Assembly (NCBI RefSeq): GCF_964340395.1
Contig: NC_135554.1
Span: 27,215,592-27,279,591 of the forward strand
Reading direction: 5' to 3'
Source: Glandiceps talaboti
Lineage: Eukaryota > Hemichordata > Enteropneusta > Spengelidae
Length of the DNA stretch: 64,000 nt
Under the pieces are notes generated by a model. It was not told the origin of the DNA, searched no databases, and worked only from the letters and a program-made list of their open reading frames with translations. Below, one piece after another: positions 35,101 to 47,600 of this stretch. Position 1 is the stretch's first letter. The number at the start of each line of letters is the position of its first letter. The translations under genes and the position numbers were made by a program.

Positions 35101-37634
35101 ACATGCCATAACCACATCACATCACATCACATCAAATCACATCACATCATATCACATCACATCCCATATAATAGCAATCAATGCTTACGTTAGAAATGTT
35201 CCCCTGGTATTAATATTCATCATTAAATCATATCGTTTCATATCTGTATTCAATGTACCGACAGGATTTATAGCACTAGCATTATTGATCAGGATATCAA
35301 TACCACCAAACTTCTCCACAGCAGCGTCTATGGCAGCCTGGATTTGAGACTCATTCCGGACATCAACTACACAAGGCAGACATCTTCCACCAGCATCCTC
35401 AACTGAGACAAACAATACAAAATATTTTATGTTTACTATGACTGTGGAATAGTAGGAAATGATGATGGAACCCAGTTCAATAAGGTGTTGGAACCAGTGT
35501 GTCCGCTAAGCGAATTTGACACGCCACTGATGCACACAATTTCAAGTGACGCACCAAATTTGTGTTCCCCTCCTAAATTATCTCTTACTATGTGGTGAGT
35601 CACAAGATATATCAGTTTTTATCATTTTGACTCACAACAGCACCATTTGGCTATCGTTAGAGTCCAGGGGAAACCCGGCTTTACCCAATACAATACATTT
35701 TACTACCAAACTAGAGAGAGTATAGAGTTTCAATTAGGTGGCATGGTGTTCTTTACGTCTCACAAAGTTTTTATGAATTACACAAACAAAATACAGACAC
35801 TGATATAGCACTCGTGTATATAATGTTAAATTTTATTTCACTGTGAACACAAATAACTTGTTTTTGTCTTTGAATCTTCCAAATTTAATGAGAGTGATTT
35901 TGATTTGTGTGAGATAAAAGACATCATTTTATATGCCTGAGCGTTATCAGTATCTGTATTTTATTTTATTTGATGTGATTTGTAACAAGAATTACGTCAG
36001 ACTATAAAAATGCTGTGCCAACTGATTGAAATGCTATGGTTTCTTTAGTTCAGTAGTACATTAGTTTGTGCTTTCTTATATTGATGTTTCTCATGAAGTA
36101 ACCAACCCTATATTTCTTAGATTCCATAAAATCATGACATATATCTGGATCAGAAAAAAAAGTATTATGTCACAGATGACAAGATGTCAATATGAAAAGT
36201 GCTTTAATATCTCGACAAAAACTTTTACTTGGAACTATAAAGAAAACAATTTATAGTTTCTTTCTGCTTTTAACTGTAATTTCTAAGGCCATCGTATGAT
36301 TATGAATTAAAAGCAGCACCAGCATTTATACGCAACACTTGACTTTTTTTCTTGTACGTTTTTTTATCAAACCAGAGGACTGCATGACCCATCATTTTTT
36401 TTGGTGTAACATAAAAATAATAAGGGTCGTCAATTTGGCAGCAATTATATTACTTGTGTTCTTGACTTAAATTTAATTTTACATTATGAATATGATGTGA
36501 ATATTAAATATTTAATATTCAATTTCAAATTTACCATTTTTTTAAACTAGAGCTGATATTTCTTCCTTGACACTTTGAAATATCATTTTGGATGGATCCA
36601 TAAATGAGGCTGTGGTTTACGATCAAAATTTAGAGAAATGTAAAAGACTCACTTTCTTTTGCAGCTGTGTAGATAGTTCCTGGTAGTTTAGGATGAGGTT
36701 GATCAGTCTTAGCAGCTATGACAATGTTAGCCCCATCTCTGGCAGCTTTCAGAGCTATTGCTTTACCAATACCTCGACTTGCTCCAGTCACAAATACAGT
36801 TTTTCCGGCTAGTTTTCTATGGAACAAAAGGAAATTGTACACATTTAGTTACAATTTTTTTTTCTATTCTTGATTCTCATGCACATGGCCTATAAAACTT
36901 GATGTAGTTTTTAATTTTAATGGGTCAGTAATTTATATAATTAATCAATTATTTCTGTAATATGGGACCTTCAAATTTCAAGTACATTGACAACAGCTAT
37001 TTAGCAGTAGCACATTAAAAAAATATGAAAAAAAATTGCGCATTTGTTCATTTCATGCAAATCTCAAGACAGCAATCGAGTTGAGGACATTTCACCTCGG
37101 TATTTCACACCAATGAAATTGGTGGTCATATAAGTGTCCACTAGCTTGATGATTCTGGTTATGAAATTGTAATGGTCAACTACATAATTAATTGTTTTTG
37201 GTATTTAACTTCAAATTTGATATAATTGGATAGTAATTTATGAAAGGGATATAATAGATCAGAATTTCGCATCTGATAAGGCTGATAATGCGTGTAGATA
37301 ATAAGAATCGAATTTCGAAGGCAATGGGTTGTATTTTCTTACGAAAAGCATCAGATCTGGTCACATTAGCACTGTAATTTGGCACCAATCAAATTCCTAA
37401 GTTTGGAGTTTGAACTGAAAAGAGCCTTCCTGAATTTGCTGAATTTAAAGCATGCATTGGGTGCAATACAGCCGTGATGATGATCGTGCAAACGTCGCGG
37501 GGTATTAAAAGGTCGAAACTCGATTCTGACAATGTCCCTTTTCTTCTCCCGTTTGTGAATTTCATAAATATATGAGTACATATTAAAATCAATGTAATAT
37601 CCGTGTTAAAAACTTACCCTGTGTTTGCAGTCAT
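32182..37634 (-). CDS. HSDL2: HSDL2-like peroxisomal SDR lacking the SCP2 domain, 7 exons
   Basis: Exons (minus strand, transcript order): 37618-37634, 36653-36816, 35189-35402, 34437-34540, 33489-33590, 32503-32700, 32182-32279. They join in frame to 298 residues. The SDR core is complete: TGASRGIG (16-23), NNAS, ILNISPP with the catalytic Ser (152), and YTMAK with Tyr168/Lys172. The last exon begins GNPLLPDYFLE like the full-length gene but stops after 31 codons at KSKM. SKM is a known variant of the peroxisomal PTS1 signal, so import is plausible. Known HSDL2 proteins are about 420 residues with a C-terminal sterol-carrier (SCP2) domain, which is absent here. Exons 2-6 match the neighbouring HSDL2 in length and phase, so it arose by tandem duplication. 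Substrate is unknown. Confidence 0.88.
32840..33100 (+). repeat. Dispersed repeat family D copy in HSDL2-like intron
   Basis: Contains AATGAAGAAAAATATTGGGG, the CCTCAAGCATAATTTATGAA block, GTGATTTGGAACATTTTGAC and a TGTAGATGCAAGTTGTAGTG block. All of these recur in the copies at 10640, 25850, 29060 and 49850. Confidence 0.65.
33700..33980 (+). mobile_element. Family P palindromic MITE, truncated copy
   Basis: Begins TTTAAAGTGGCCATATGGAT and keeps the central palindrome CTATTGTACGTACAATAAC near 33871-33889. It is about 75-80 bp short on its right arm compared with the complete copy at 18808-19164. It sits in an intron of the short HSDL2-like gene. Confidence 0.75.
34605..34745 (+). repeat. 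(TATG)n with (TG)n and (GATG)n
   Basis: Tetranucleotide TATG tract followed by TG and GATG runs, flanked on both sides by CTGTATGTACG units. It is intronic; open frames in it are not coding. Confidence 0.95.
34860..35170 (+). repeat. Degenerate CATCA/CACAC pentamer tract
   Basis: About 300 bp of imperfect ATCAC repeats that ends about 19 bp from the donor site of exon 3 of the short HSDL2-like gene. Confidence 0.85.
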
Positions 37635-38373
37635 TTTAGGGGTTCATATATGTCTCGCACTGATCATGCTATCAGCTGAACATAATAGTCTGTTGACCCC
37701 GGAAGTCCATGAGGTCGAAGGTTATGCCCTGGTTATGCCAGGGTGTAGAAGGGACCGACCATTATTTACTGGGGGGAGCTGTCATATTGGAAAGGGCACT
37801 TTCATGGGGGGGGGGGGGTGTTCATGAGCATGCACACTAACATGAAATGGGTTGCATCTTTCCAGGAATTGAACATACATGTATCATTTTGCAATATTGT
37901 TTGTTACAGCCATCATATATGCAACTAAGTCCTGATCCACTACATAACACAAACTTTTTTTACAATATACTACAATACACAACACAACACAACACAGTGT
38001 ATTCAACAAAATTGATACAATCAACTCTTGACCTCAACTAACCCACAAACATGTTCACCATAACCACACTGGACACACAAAACTGTAACATTGATAAATT
38101 GTATTGTTTATTTCAACTGGCCCATCAACAGGTATGAATTGACACAACATGTAAATGCCAGAAGTTGTGCCAGGCTTGTGTATTGTTTTTCTTAATTAAA
38201 TTACAATGACTATTTACAAACTTTGCTTTCAAGTTCAACAGTTTACAATAAGCTCAAACCATGTACCTAATATGGTCTTAGATAGCAGCTTAGAGTAAAA
38301 TACTTTGTATATCAATATATATATGGAGATTTATTAATTCATTAAATTTTGTAATGCTGGAGTAAACCATTTT

Positions 38374-38495
38374 GACAGTAAGATATGTGGTGTCGCTTCA
38401 CCCTCATTAGCTTGCACCATAGACCCTCCACCAGGGTATATGCTTGCACTATCTGTGAAAGGGGTTGACTTGTGTGAGGCATACTTTACAGACTT
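38374..38495. mobile_element. Short snap-back element, family T, diverged copy
   Basis: Left end CAGTAAGATATGTGG...CACCCTCATTAGC and right end GTGTGAGGCATACTTTACAGACT are inverted and match the copies at 44037-44139 and 63536-63650. Confidence 0.5.
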
Positions 38496-38804
38496 TAACT
38501 ATTTAGCTATAATTTCAACATGCCATCAACATCAACAGTGGCATCGCCATCATCAGCTGACCAGCTATGAATCTATCAAAATATTTTACTTCAACAATGA
38601 ACATTTCACAGAATAAGGCATCTATTTTTTTTTTTTATCTTTATCACCTTTTTCATATTGGTCCAAAACACTCAGTGGTAACATGCATTTCTCTCTCAGC
38701 TGTGGTGAAATTATTTGATTTTACTTGCCAGCACTGCATATATGGAGTGCAACTAGAGAATTTAATTGATAACTTTGTGTAGAAAGTGTAAATTCTTGTC
38801 TAGA

Positions 38805-39078
38805 TGTCTATACCAACATTTATTTGAGTAGCTATGTTTTGTACAATTGCAAGGGATAGTGTACAACATGGCTAGCAGTCAGTAGAAATAGTAGATGATT
38901 ATAAGTTATTGGAGTAGCTATGTTTTGTACAATTGCAAGGGATAGTGTACAACATGGGTAACAGTCAGTAGAAATAGTAGATGATTATCAGTTATTGGAG
39001 TAGCTATATTTTGTACAATTGCAAGGGATAGTGTACAACATGGGTAACAGTCAGTAGAAATAGTAGATGATTATCAGA
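38805..39078 (+). repeat. About 86-bp direct repeat, 3 copies
   Basis: Each copy contains GGAGTAGCTATGTTTTGTAC, AATTGCAAGGGATAGTGTAC and CAGTCAGTAGAAATAGTAGA. They differ by only a few substitutions. Confidence 0.9.
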
Positions 39079-39139
39079 AGAGATCAAGACTTTCCCTTTA
39101 TTTCAGAGTTTTAGGCGAGTAAGTAAAGTCTACACAAGT

Positions 39140-39800
39140 TCACTTTACTAGCATTGCCCCTCCCCTCCCCCTTCAAAAAACCATAATATATGTATAGCAA
39201 GAATATACATTTCACCAGATTCCCCATCTATGTTAGCTTATATCTGTGAACCCCCCCCCCCCCTTCAAAAAACCATAATACATGTATAGCAAGAATATAC
39301 ATTTCACCAGATTCCCCATCTATGTTAGCTTATATCTGTGAACCCCCCCTTCAAAAAACCATAATATATGTATAGCAAGAATATACATTTCACCAGATTC
39401 CCCATCTATGTTAGCTTATATCTGTGAACCCCCCCCCCCCCTTCAAAAAACCATAATACATGTATAGCAAGAATATACATTTCACCAGATTCCCCATCTA
39501 TGTTAGCTTATATCTGTGAACCCCCCCTTCAAAAAACCATAATATATGTATAGCAAGAATATACATTTCACCAGATTCCCCATCTATGTTAGCTTATATC
39601 TGTGAACCCCCCCCCCCTTCAAAAAACCATAATATATGTATAGCAAGAATATACATTTCACCAGATTCCCCATCTATGTTAGCTTATATCTGTGAACCCC
39701 CCCCCCCCCCCCCTTCAAAAAACCATAATATATGTATAGCAAGAATATACATTTCACCAGATTCCCCATCTATGTCAGCTTATATCTGTGACACCTTCAC
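39140..39800 (+). repeat. About 85-95-bp repeat with variable poly-C, 7 copies
   Basis: Units read TTCAAAAAACCATAATA, TGTATAGCAAGAATATACAT, TTCACCAGATTCCCCATCTA, TGTTAGCTTATATCTGTGAA and then a C run of about 7 to 19 bases. The units are nearly identical apart from the C-tract length. The last unit is followed directly by unique sequence. Confidence 0.93.
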
Positions 39801-40494
39801 ACAGTACACTGCAGTTCAACTACCAAGGTAAACTTTGACACCAGCAAACTCATTTCAAACTAGTAATCAACCAACATCTATGCAAACATGTTTGTTTGAT
39901 TTATTCTTACACTCACAATGTATGTCATTCATTCATCATATTTTCCTGACAGTAAGTTGGCCAAAAAATGACATACTACATCACCAATACACACTCACTT
40001 TTATTGTTTCACACACAACAAATAATTCAATTTAACAAAATTTTGGCTTGTTACCACAATGCTATAGTTTTGTATCTTATTTGTATAAACAAGCCATTTA
40101 TTGATATTTTTGTCAGTGCTGCTGTGGATGAAAATATTGCATTGCATTGATACCCAACTGTTGTACAACAGAGTGAGTGAAAATATTGAGGTCTACTTGG
40201 AAATGTACAGAACTACACAGAAAAAAGCTGCCTACAACTCAACAGTCTAGCATAAAAAATTAAGTATATGATAACATATGTGCATATTTTATAAACTTAT
40301 CTTTCAAGCAATGTACTCATTGGATAAATGGCTTGTAGCACCTGTTTAGTATCCAATAGCGCACCAGGTTTTAATTGTAGTGTAGCTATAAATATCAATT
40401 TTTGTCTCAAAAGCAAATAATTTTGTATGCATTACAAGCGTTCAAATGCTACAACAGAAAACAAGCCTTCATAGAAGACATAGCCCCAAACTGG

Positions 40495-41145
40495 TTCGTT
40501 GTATGGAAAAGTTAAAGTGGAAATGTTTTAATTTGACCTTGAAGATGTAGGTTAAGGTCAAAAGCCAATGTCTGAATAGTAAGTGTACCTATAACGATGT
40601 GGGTATACACACTTAAATGGAGTCTCTATAAGTCTAGGCATGTAGGTACAGACATTTGAATGGTGTCTCTAGATACAAAACTTCACAAGTCACTGAGCAA
40701 TTTGCTCTTTGACCTTGAAGATGCTGTCAAGGTATAAAAGGAGAGCTTACCTCTGATAATATGGGTATAGACACTTGAAATAAGTCTCTGGGATTCAACA
40801 TCTTGAGTTACGATACGAAGACAAATTTTTGCTATTTGACCTTGAAATGTTAGTCAAGGTCAAAGGCTGAGGCACATTAGAAAGCTTAACATTGAGAATG
40901 TGGGATACACTTGAATGATGCCCATGTCTATAAATCTTGGATATATGGGGTAAAATGTGTTTATGACAAATATGGCTGCCATTTGCCCATCATGGTCACA
41001 AAATTAAGAGATGTGCATATGTCTCAAATTGTGTAACCTTTGTGCCAAGTTCGGATGAAATAGGATGATGCATGTCCGAGAAATCAGAGTGTATGGACAG
41101 ATGGACGTACCCCAATGTAATAACCCTCTCCACCCGTAGGGGGAT
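40495..41145 (+). repeat. Dispersed repeat with internal TGACCTTGAA...AAGGTCAA modules
   Basis: At least three diverged modules of about 130-150 bp, each with TTTGACCTTGAA, an inverted AAGGTCAAA about 20 bp on, and then a GTGGGTATACACACTT-like block. It ends with TTGTGCCAAGTTC-type sequence, CCGAGAAATCAGAGTGTATG, GGACAGATGGACG and a CCCTCTCCACCCGTAGGGGG hairpin. The composition resembles widespread invertebrate interspersed repeats; the class is uncertain. Confidence 0.5.
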
Positions 41146-41243
41146 TAAATTATATGATTTTGAAAATACAACAGGCAGTTGTTTATGTAACCACACTGCT
41201 GCATTCCATTTTGTTTATATAGTAATACTTCTAAGTTGAGTTT

Positions 41244-41490
41244 CACTATACGAAAAGTCATATTTGACCATATCTTTCCACTGGGGTAAATCTTGGGCAG
41301 AGGATGTGTAAATCTGGTGAGTATGAGACGAAGTACCACCTTTGACTTAATTTACCCCCGGTGATCTCTCACCTGGGGGTTGTAGACAGTCAAAAGTGGT
41401 ACTACGTCTCGTACTACCCCAGGACAGAGATGGTGATTAGGTGGGTCTCACCTAGGGTAAAGGTGGGTAAATTTGACTTTTCGTATAGTG
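41244..41490. mobile_element. CACTA-type MITE, 247 bp
   Basis: Ends CACTATACGAAAAGTCA and its exact complement, flanked by TTT on both sides (41241-41243 and 41491-41493). CACTA termini with a 3-bp duplication fit the CACTA/EnSpm group. A nested inner hairpin pairs GAGACGAAGTACCAC with GTGGTACTACGTCTC. No coding capacity. It lies just beyond the 3' end of the full-length HSDL2. Confidence 0.72.
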
Positions 41491-41604
41491 TTTGAGTAGA
41501 CAATTGTCTATGGCCATTTCACCCTTATTTCCCTGAATCTGCTAAATTGCATTGTATTTTCATGTACATGGTATACCCTCTGGTATCCCCAGATCAAAGG
41601 TAAC

Positions 41605-44600
41605 TTATAACTTTGACTTCATGGTATGCAGTAACTTTTCCAATTTCATAGCTTTACTCATATCTCCTTTGATCTTGAGTTTACCCATCATGAAAGCAGT
41701 GGCTGGTTTCAAGTTGCCAGCAAACATTTTGTTGAAATCTGCACTCTTCATGGTCATAGTGCAATCAGCCTTCACATCAGAGGGTTCTCCACTACCCAGA
41801 GCACCACTTCCATTTTTCAGATCTAAATAATACTTCCCTTCACCGTCACCTGTAAAGCAAAAAATAGGTAGATTTTCAATATGAAATTTTGTATTCAAAA
41901 CTATTTTCATATTATTTTTTCATTTCATTTGACTGAAGAAAACCAAAGCCATTCTATCATTTTCATCACTTCAACCAAAAAAGCTAACAATACAGTAATC
42001 ATAACATTATCAAAATATACCTTTTAGATTAAACTGGAATACTCCACCAACTTGGCCCACTAATTTTTCACTTAACATCGACTTAACAACACCTAGGGTC
42101 TTGGCAGTCTCTGCGTCAGCTGAAATGCTTTCGTCTTCACTTTTACCACCTTCTGGTGATTCTATTTCAAGGAAATAATCTGGAAGTAGAGGGTATCCTG
42201 GAAAAAAGAAGACAACATTAAATTGAAATTCAGATAGGTTCTTGTTTGCAAGTGACGGCAGAAAAGTGGGGAGTGATCAAAGTAATCTAATTATTAGAAA
42301 AAAGGAAACCCTGTTCAGGGCTCACATTTAACTTCTACATGTGGACGTCATATTTATCCAAGAGCACTTTTTCAGCTACAATAATCTATTGATTTCCATT
42401 GTTCTGACAAGCTACCATCTTGTAAATACATGTTTAGTAGTTCATGTGCCATGGACAACTGCTAATGTCAAGCCCTGCTGTTTAAACTGAGAATAAGATA
42501 AAGCTTTTGAATGTAGCAGTTACAAAGTGAGAAAATATGTACATATCATGATAACCTGTACACCATGACTATGACAGTCAAAGAGATGAACTTCCTCTTA
42601 CATCTTACAGATTTACAGATCTATGTCTATATCTTAAATTAAATCTAATTACAGATAGACAGTTTGATAGATAAACAGACAAGAGATATATAAAGAAATT
42701 ACATATTGGAACAGACCTACATAGACTGAGTCTGTAACTATTATGGTGAGGTGTACACTGAAATATTCCATGTGATGAGGATGGCTATTAGTTAGAAACA
42801 CAAGACATGGAAGTGTGTTTTTAATTAATTAATCAATACAAATTCTTTGCTCAATAGCTTATTTAAATGGTTTATATAGCAGCCATACCTGGGTCAACTG
42901 CATACTGGTCAAAGTTTGTCACTCCGACATCTGCAAGTACTGTATCATCAATGCAAAAGTTGCCTGAAAAGCTTCTACTATCTTTGGTAAGAATGACATA
43001 GGCAGAGTCGGACATGATTTCAGGTGTACGGCATTGTTTACCAACGTCTGAACCTCCTAGCATCTCCATAGCAGCAGTGATGATTGCTGTGAAAAAGACA
43101 GACAATGGCATCATGAAAATGTGTACGAGTCAAGAAAGGGGTGGGGGGGGGGGGGAGACGATCAAACTCACAAACAACGCCACGTTGCAATATAAGATGG
43201 AACTCTGCTTGTTTGAGTATACTTGGTGGGGTTCTCTTGATTACTGTTGTCAACAAAAAACACTAATGCCAACATTAGTTACCAGTACACTTTACACGAA
43301 ACCCATACCAGTGACCATGTTGGAATGCAGTAGATGTTGGGTAAGTTATCTCAGAGCACATTTTTATTTGCATTGCAATATTTTTCCTTTGGTAAAGAGT
43401 AGCTTTTAATTAAACATCATATTTAGACTTTGACTACAACATATACAGGTTTAGTCAAAGGACATTTTGATCTCATGTACTTGCATGCGACTGGGTTTTC
43501 AATTCAAATCTATAATTAGGTATGAATTGAGTTTTGTCATATGTATCTTGTACACATTCAATACAGCCTGTTTAATGAAATAGTCATATACATCCACACC
43601 ATTACAGTTTGTTCAGAAGTGGGTAATAATCAATTGTATGGATTTTCCATACTTTTTGTACGAGTAATTTCTTCAAGGTTGAGATTCAAACTTTCAATAT
43701 TACAAATTTGATTTTTGATAGTTTGATTTGTAATCAGAGATTATTGATTGGTTACAGCCGATATTAGGTGAATGATGACTAGTGTACCTGTTCTTGGCCA
43801 GAGTGCATTGACAGCAATACCATCCTCTTTCAACTCTTCCGCCATTCCTAGTACACACATAGACATACCATACTTTGCCATGGTATAGGCTGAAAAAAAA
43901 AATAGAATGGAAAATAAGTTAGCAATATTTGTGTGTATTTCATTTATCACTCTATATTGTAATATGTCTACTAGTTTCAACTTGCAATGGATTCAAGTTT
44001 CAACAAAATTGTTTAGAAACATCCCAGTATTGGATGTAGACTGTAAGATACGTCATGATTTCACCCTCACCGGCCTCCTCTCTGTTTAGGGGTTGGCTGA
44101 TGTGTGAGGGCACCCCATTATGGCATACCTTACAGACTATATTGGATGGGGATTCCAGGAAATCTGGTATTACTTTGTGGTTGATTTCTGTCTCTTATAA
44201 TTTCAGGTAGTGTGGGCCATGCATAGCGCCCTCTATACATGTGCACAGCCTTCCAATAGGGTAAACAAAGCCCACGTTTATAAAGAATGCCAGAAAATTG
44301 TTTGTGTAAAAACTCCCTTGATGTTGATCACGTCCACAATGACAGTTTTGAGCTCTTTGGTACATTGAAAAGATCATATCCTACTTCAGCAAACTGGTGT
44401 GCTATCATGCACTGACAAAATTTAATTACAGTTTGATCATCAGGAAGCCGGTGTTATGATTCACCTGGCTATACCTTGTACATTCAGTACAGACTTGCTT
44501 TGGTCCCATCATTCTCTTTGTTTGAGCTTCTCAAAGCTGAGATGAGACTGTAAACCAATCTATATTCAGTATTGCTGACTGTCAGTTCAGACGCCAACTT

Positions 44601-47600
44601 GTCACCACCCATTTTGGCATATGCTGACTTTTCTGCTGACAAGTGCTTGTCAGTGGGCACTCCAAATAAACAACCAACAAAATATGACAGATGAATATAA
44701 GGCGATTAATGTGACACAATGAGCAGGTCTATGTGGTATTATCTCCATATGAAAGTAAACTTGTACATTAAATTCAATAGAAACACTCACCGACATGGTT
44801 TGCAAACCATCTTGCTGCCAAATTCAGTGGTGGACTGATATTCAATATGTGTGGATTCTTACCAATCTTCAAATATGGTAAACACAGTTTTGATCTGAAT
44901 AGGACAAATACAACACACTCAAACTAAGAACAATCAATCTAAGCTGCAAATTTGCTAACTGGTTCTTGTTCAGGAATTGATACCTTATTATAGCAGCTGT
45001 AACAAAGAACTGAATCTTCAATGTAACAAATGATCCAGGATCATCCTTTTCAATTACAAGTGTTTCATCGTTGTTATAAAGTACTTTAGTGATTGATGTT
45101 TCTTTTCTATTGTTACACTTGCTAAGATATCAGTGTAGCACTTGCCTCTCCTAAAATTAAAATCCTACTTTCTTCTTCATTGCATCATAGACCCTACATG
45201 TGTAGGGTCTATGATTGCATGTTGTTCATAAACATACATTTTCAGTAATATCAATATTTGGTTGCTGCCTTCAACTGTCAGTTTCACACAAAACACATGG
45301 CTATGATTTTCATCAGGTATAAAGCCTGCCTTATTCATTATTGTGGAAAGAAAGCTTTCAGCTAACTAAGACAGACAGAAACTAAAACTATCATTGTGCA
45401 ATGTGGTAGATTAAACAAGGGACAGTAGAGGATAGTGTGAATACTGGAAGTCTGGAGAAACCACATCTCAACTACCCTGCACCAGAAGTCACACAATACA
45501 TCTCTCCCAAGTCATAAAATATGGGCTTACAAAGGCCTATTTGTTGTAATTAAGAGATATCAGTCGCTTGAAAAGTGATAACCTGACGCAAAGGTACCTA
45601 AATTGTACAGCCTGCAATGTTGGATGTGAAATATTCCCCAGCATGCACTGCTCCTGGAGATATATCTGGTGCTGGGTAGTTGGAATATGGTTGCCCCAGA
45701 CTCTCGTCTGGGTGGTCTCTTAGAAGAACCCCAGCAGTGAGAGTCTGGGTAACCCAGACGATCATGTCAATTGAGAAAAAGCTTGCTAATCACAAATGCT
45801 GTCCTACTGTGAGAGTACTGACATATATGTCATACTAGCTTACATTAGCATGTTGCAACAATAGCTTTAGTTTGTGTCTCTATAAGCTGGCCTGCCACAG
45901 TCACGAGACTCGGAACAAAAACAAAACCCAAAAAGTAAACACACAACTTACGTTAAAAATGTTCCCCTTGTGTTGATACTGTGCATAAGGTCATATCTTT
46001 TCATATCAGTCTCCTGTGTGTTTGTTAGAGCAATAGCACTTGCATTGTTCACCAGAATATCAATACCACCAAACTTCTTAACTGCAGAATCCACAGCATT
46101 CTGTATATGCTCTTCACTTCTCACATCAACTATACAGGGTAAACACTTTCCACCAGCTGCTTCAACTGTTACAAACAAACATTGACAAACAAGAGTGATC
46201 TCATGGACTTTGATATAACATACAATGCTTCACTTCAAAACTAAAAAAAGATATTGCTTACCATAGAATGTATAAAATGTTGTGCTTGATCATGCTCTCA
46301 TCCAATTTAGACTAACACTACAGATTCATTGTTTTTGGCACTATTAGCTAATGACCATTTCACTGCATGAAAGGGTGGCATTTCTGGTTCTGTATACATG
46401 ATGATCACACAGCGGAATTGCCTAAAATTCGGAGAAATGTCGCATTTCCATTATGTGAATGCCGGGTATATGAAACCAGAAACGCCACTTTTCATGCAGT
46501 GTTTGTATCAAGTAATTACAGTACCCCCTGGTAGTGTAGACAACAATCATTCAGTCCATTAACTCCTTAACACAATACAAGTCAGCAGCATAACCAGCAA
46601 AGTTACAATAATTCTAAATTACTGCAAACAGTGAAAGCTTAAAGTTTCTAGAGAAAGAGTCATGCAAATTATCAGAACTTCAGAAATGTGTATTACACTT
46701 CATCATTTGATGGGAAGTTTTATGGTCTTGAAATGAATGTTGATATAGCTTTACTGTGAGGATGAGCCATCGCCCAAAAAGTCTGTTAGTCCTTATTTTC
46801 CAAGGATTGAAATAACACCATATTGCTTCCTATCACTGACATCTAAACCATTATCAAATCAAACTACATGATGTAGTAACACACATGTACAGGTCAACTT
46901 TGTATGAAATACTGCTTACTTTCTTCAGCAGCTGTGTAGATAGTTCCTGGTAGTTTAGGATGAGGTTGATCAGTCTTAGCAGCTATGACAATGTTAGCAC
47001 CATCTCTGGCAGCTTTCAGAGCTATTGCTTTACCAATACCTCGACTTGCTCCAGTAATGAAGAGAGTTCTTCCAGCTAGTTTTCTGGTCATACACACAAA
47101 GAAAAGTAAACCAAATTGTTTGAGTTCTCTACCTCATTCATGACAGCTTTTCCCCAAACACATTTGAGCTGTGTAAAAATAATGGTATTTAGTACTTATG
47201 TCCAGAAATCACACCTCATTTAAAACCCCTCCCCCCTCAAATTTTTTTGTTCAAGTTCCAACTAAAATACCACTAGAGGGCGCTCTTCAATAGTAAGGTC
47301 TATAGGCAACATATGTGTTTTGCCATCTTGAACGGTGCACGGGGTTGTGGGATTGCTCTCGCAATGTGCATCGGGAAATTTGAAGACGACTGTGGGGGTA
47401 GAATCAGTCGAAAGCCATCTTTACTATGGACAACACCATATGAATAGCGAACATTGATTACCGAATTGTTTTGAGTTTCCGTGAGAGTTTGAAGAGATAA
47501 CCATTCCATAAGCTTCTTTTTATCGTTTTTAATGTACCAAGATTTTTTTTTCACCGAACGTCGTCATTTCAAGACATTTTTTTACGATCGGCGATTTGGA

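Larger units (their letters stand above)
37635..41604. other. Spacer between the two HSDL2 copies
   Basis: No gene seen. It should contain the promoter of the short copy and the 3' end of the long copy. Repeats within it are listed separately; the remainder is AT-rich DNA with a poly-G run near 37808-37818. Confidence 0.4.

Noticed and set aside
47300-47554. Minus-strand frame of 84 codons
   Set aside because: Lies within the TIR and interior of the 840-bp element and has no recognisable domain.
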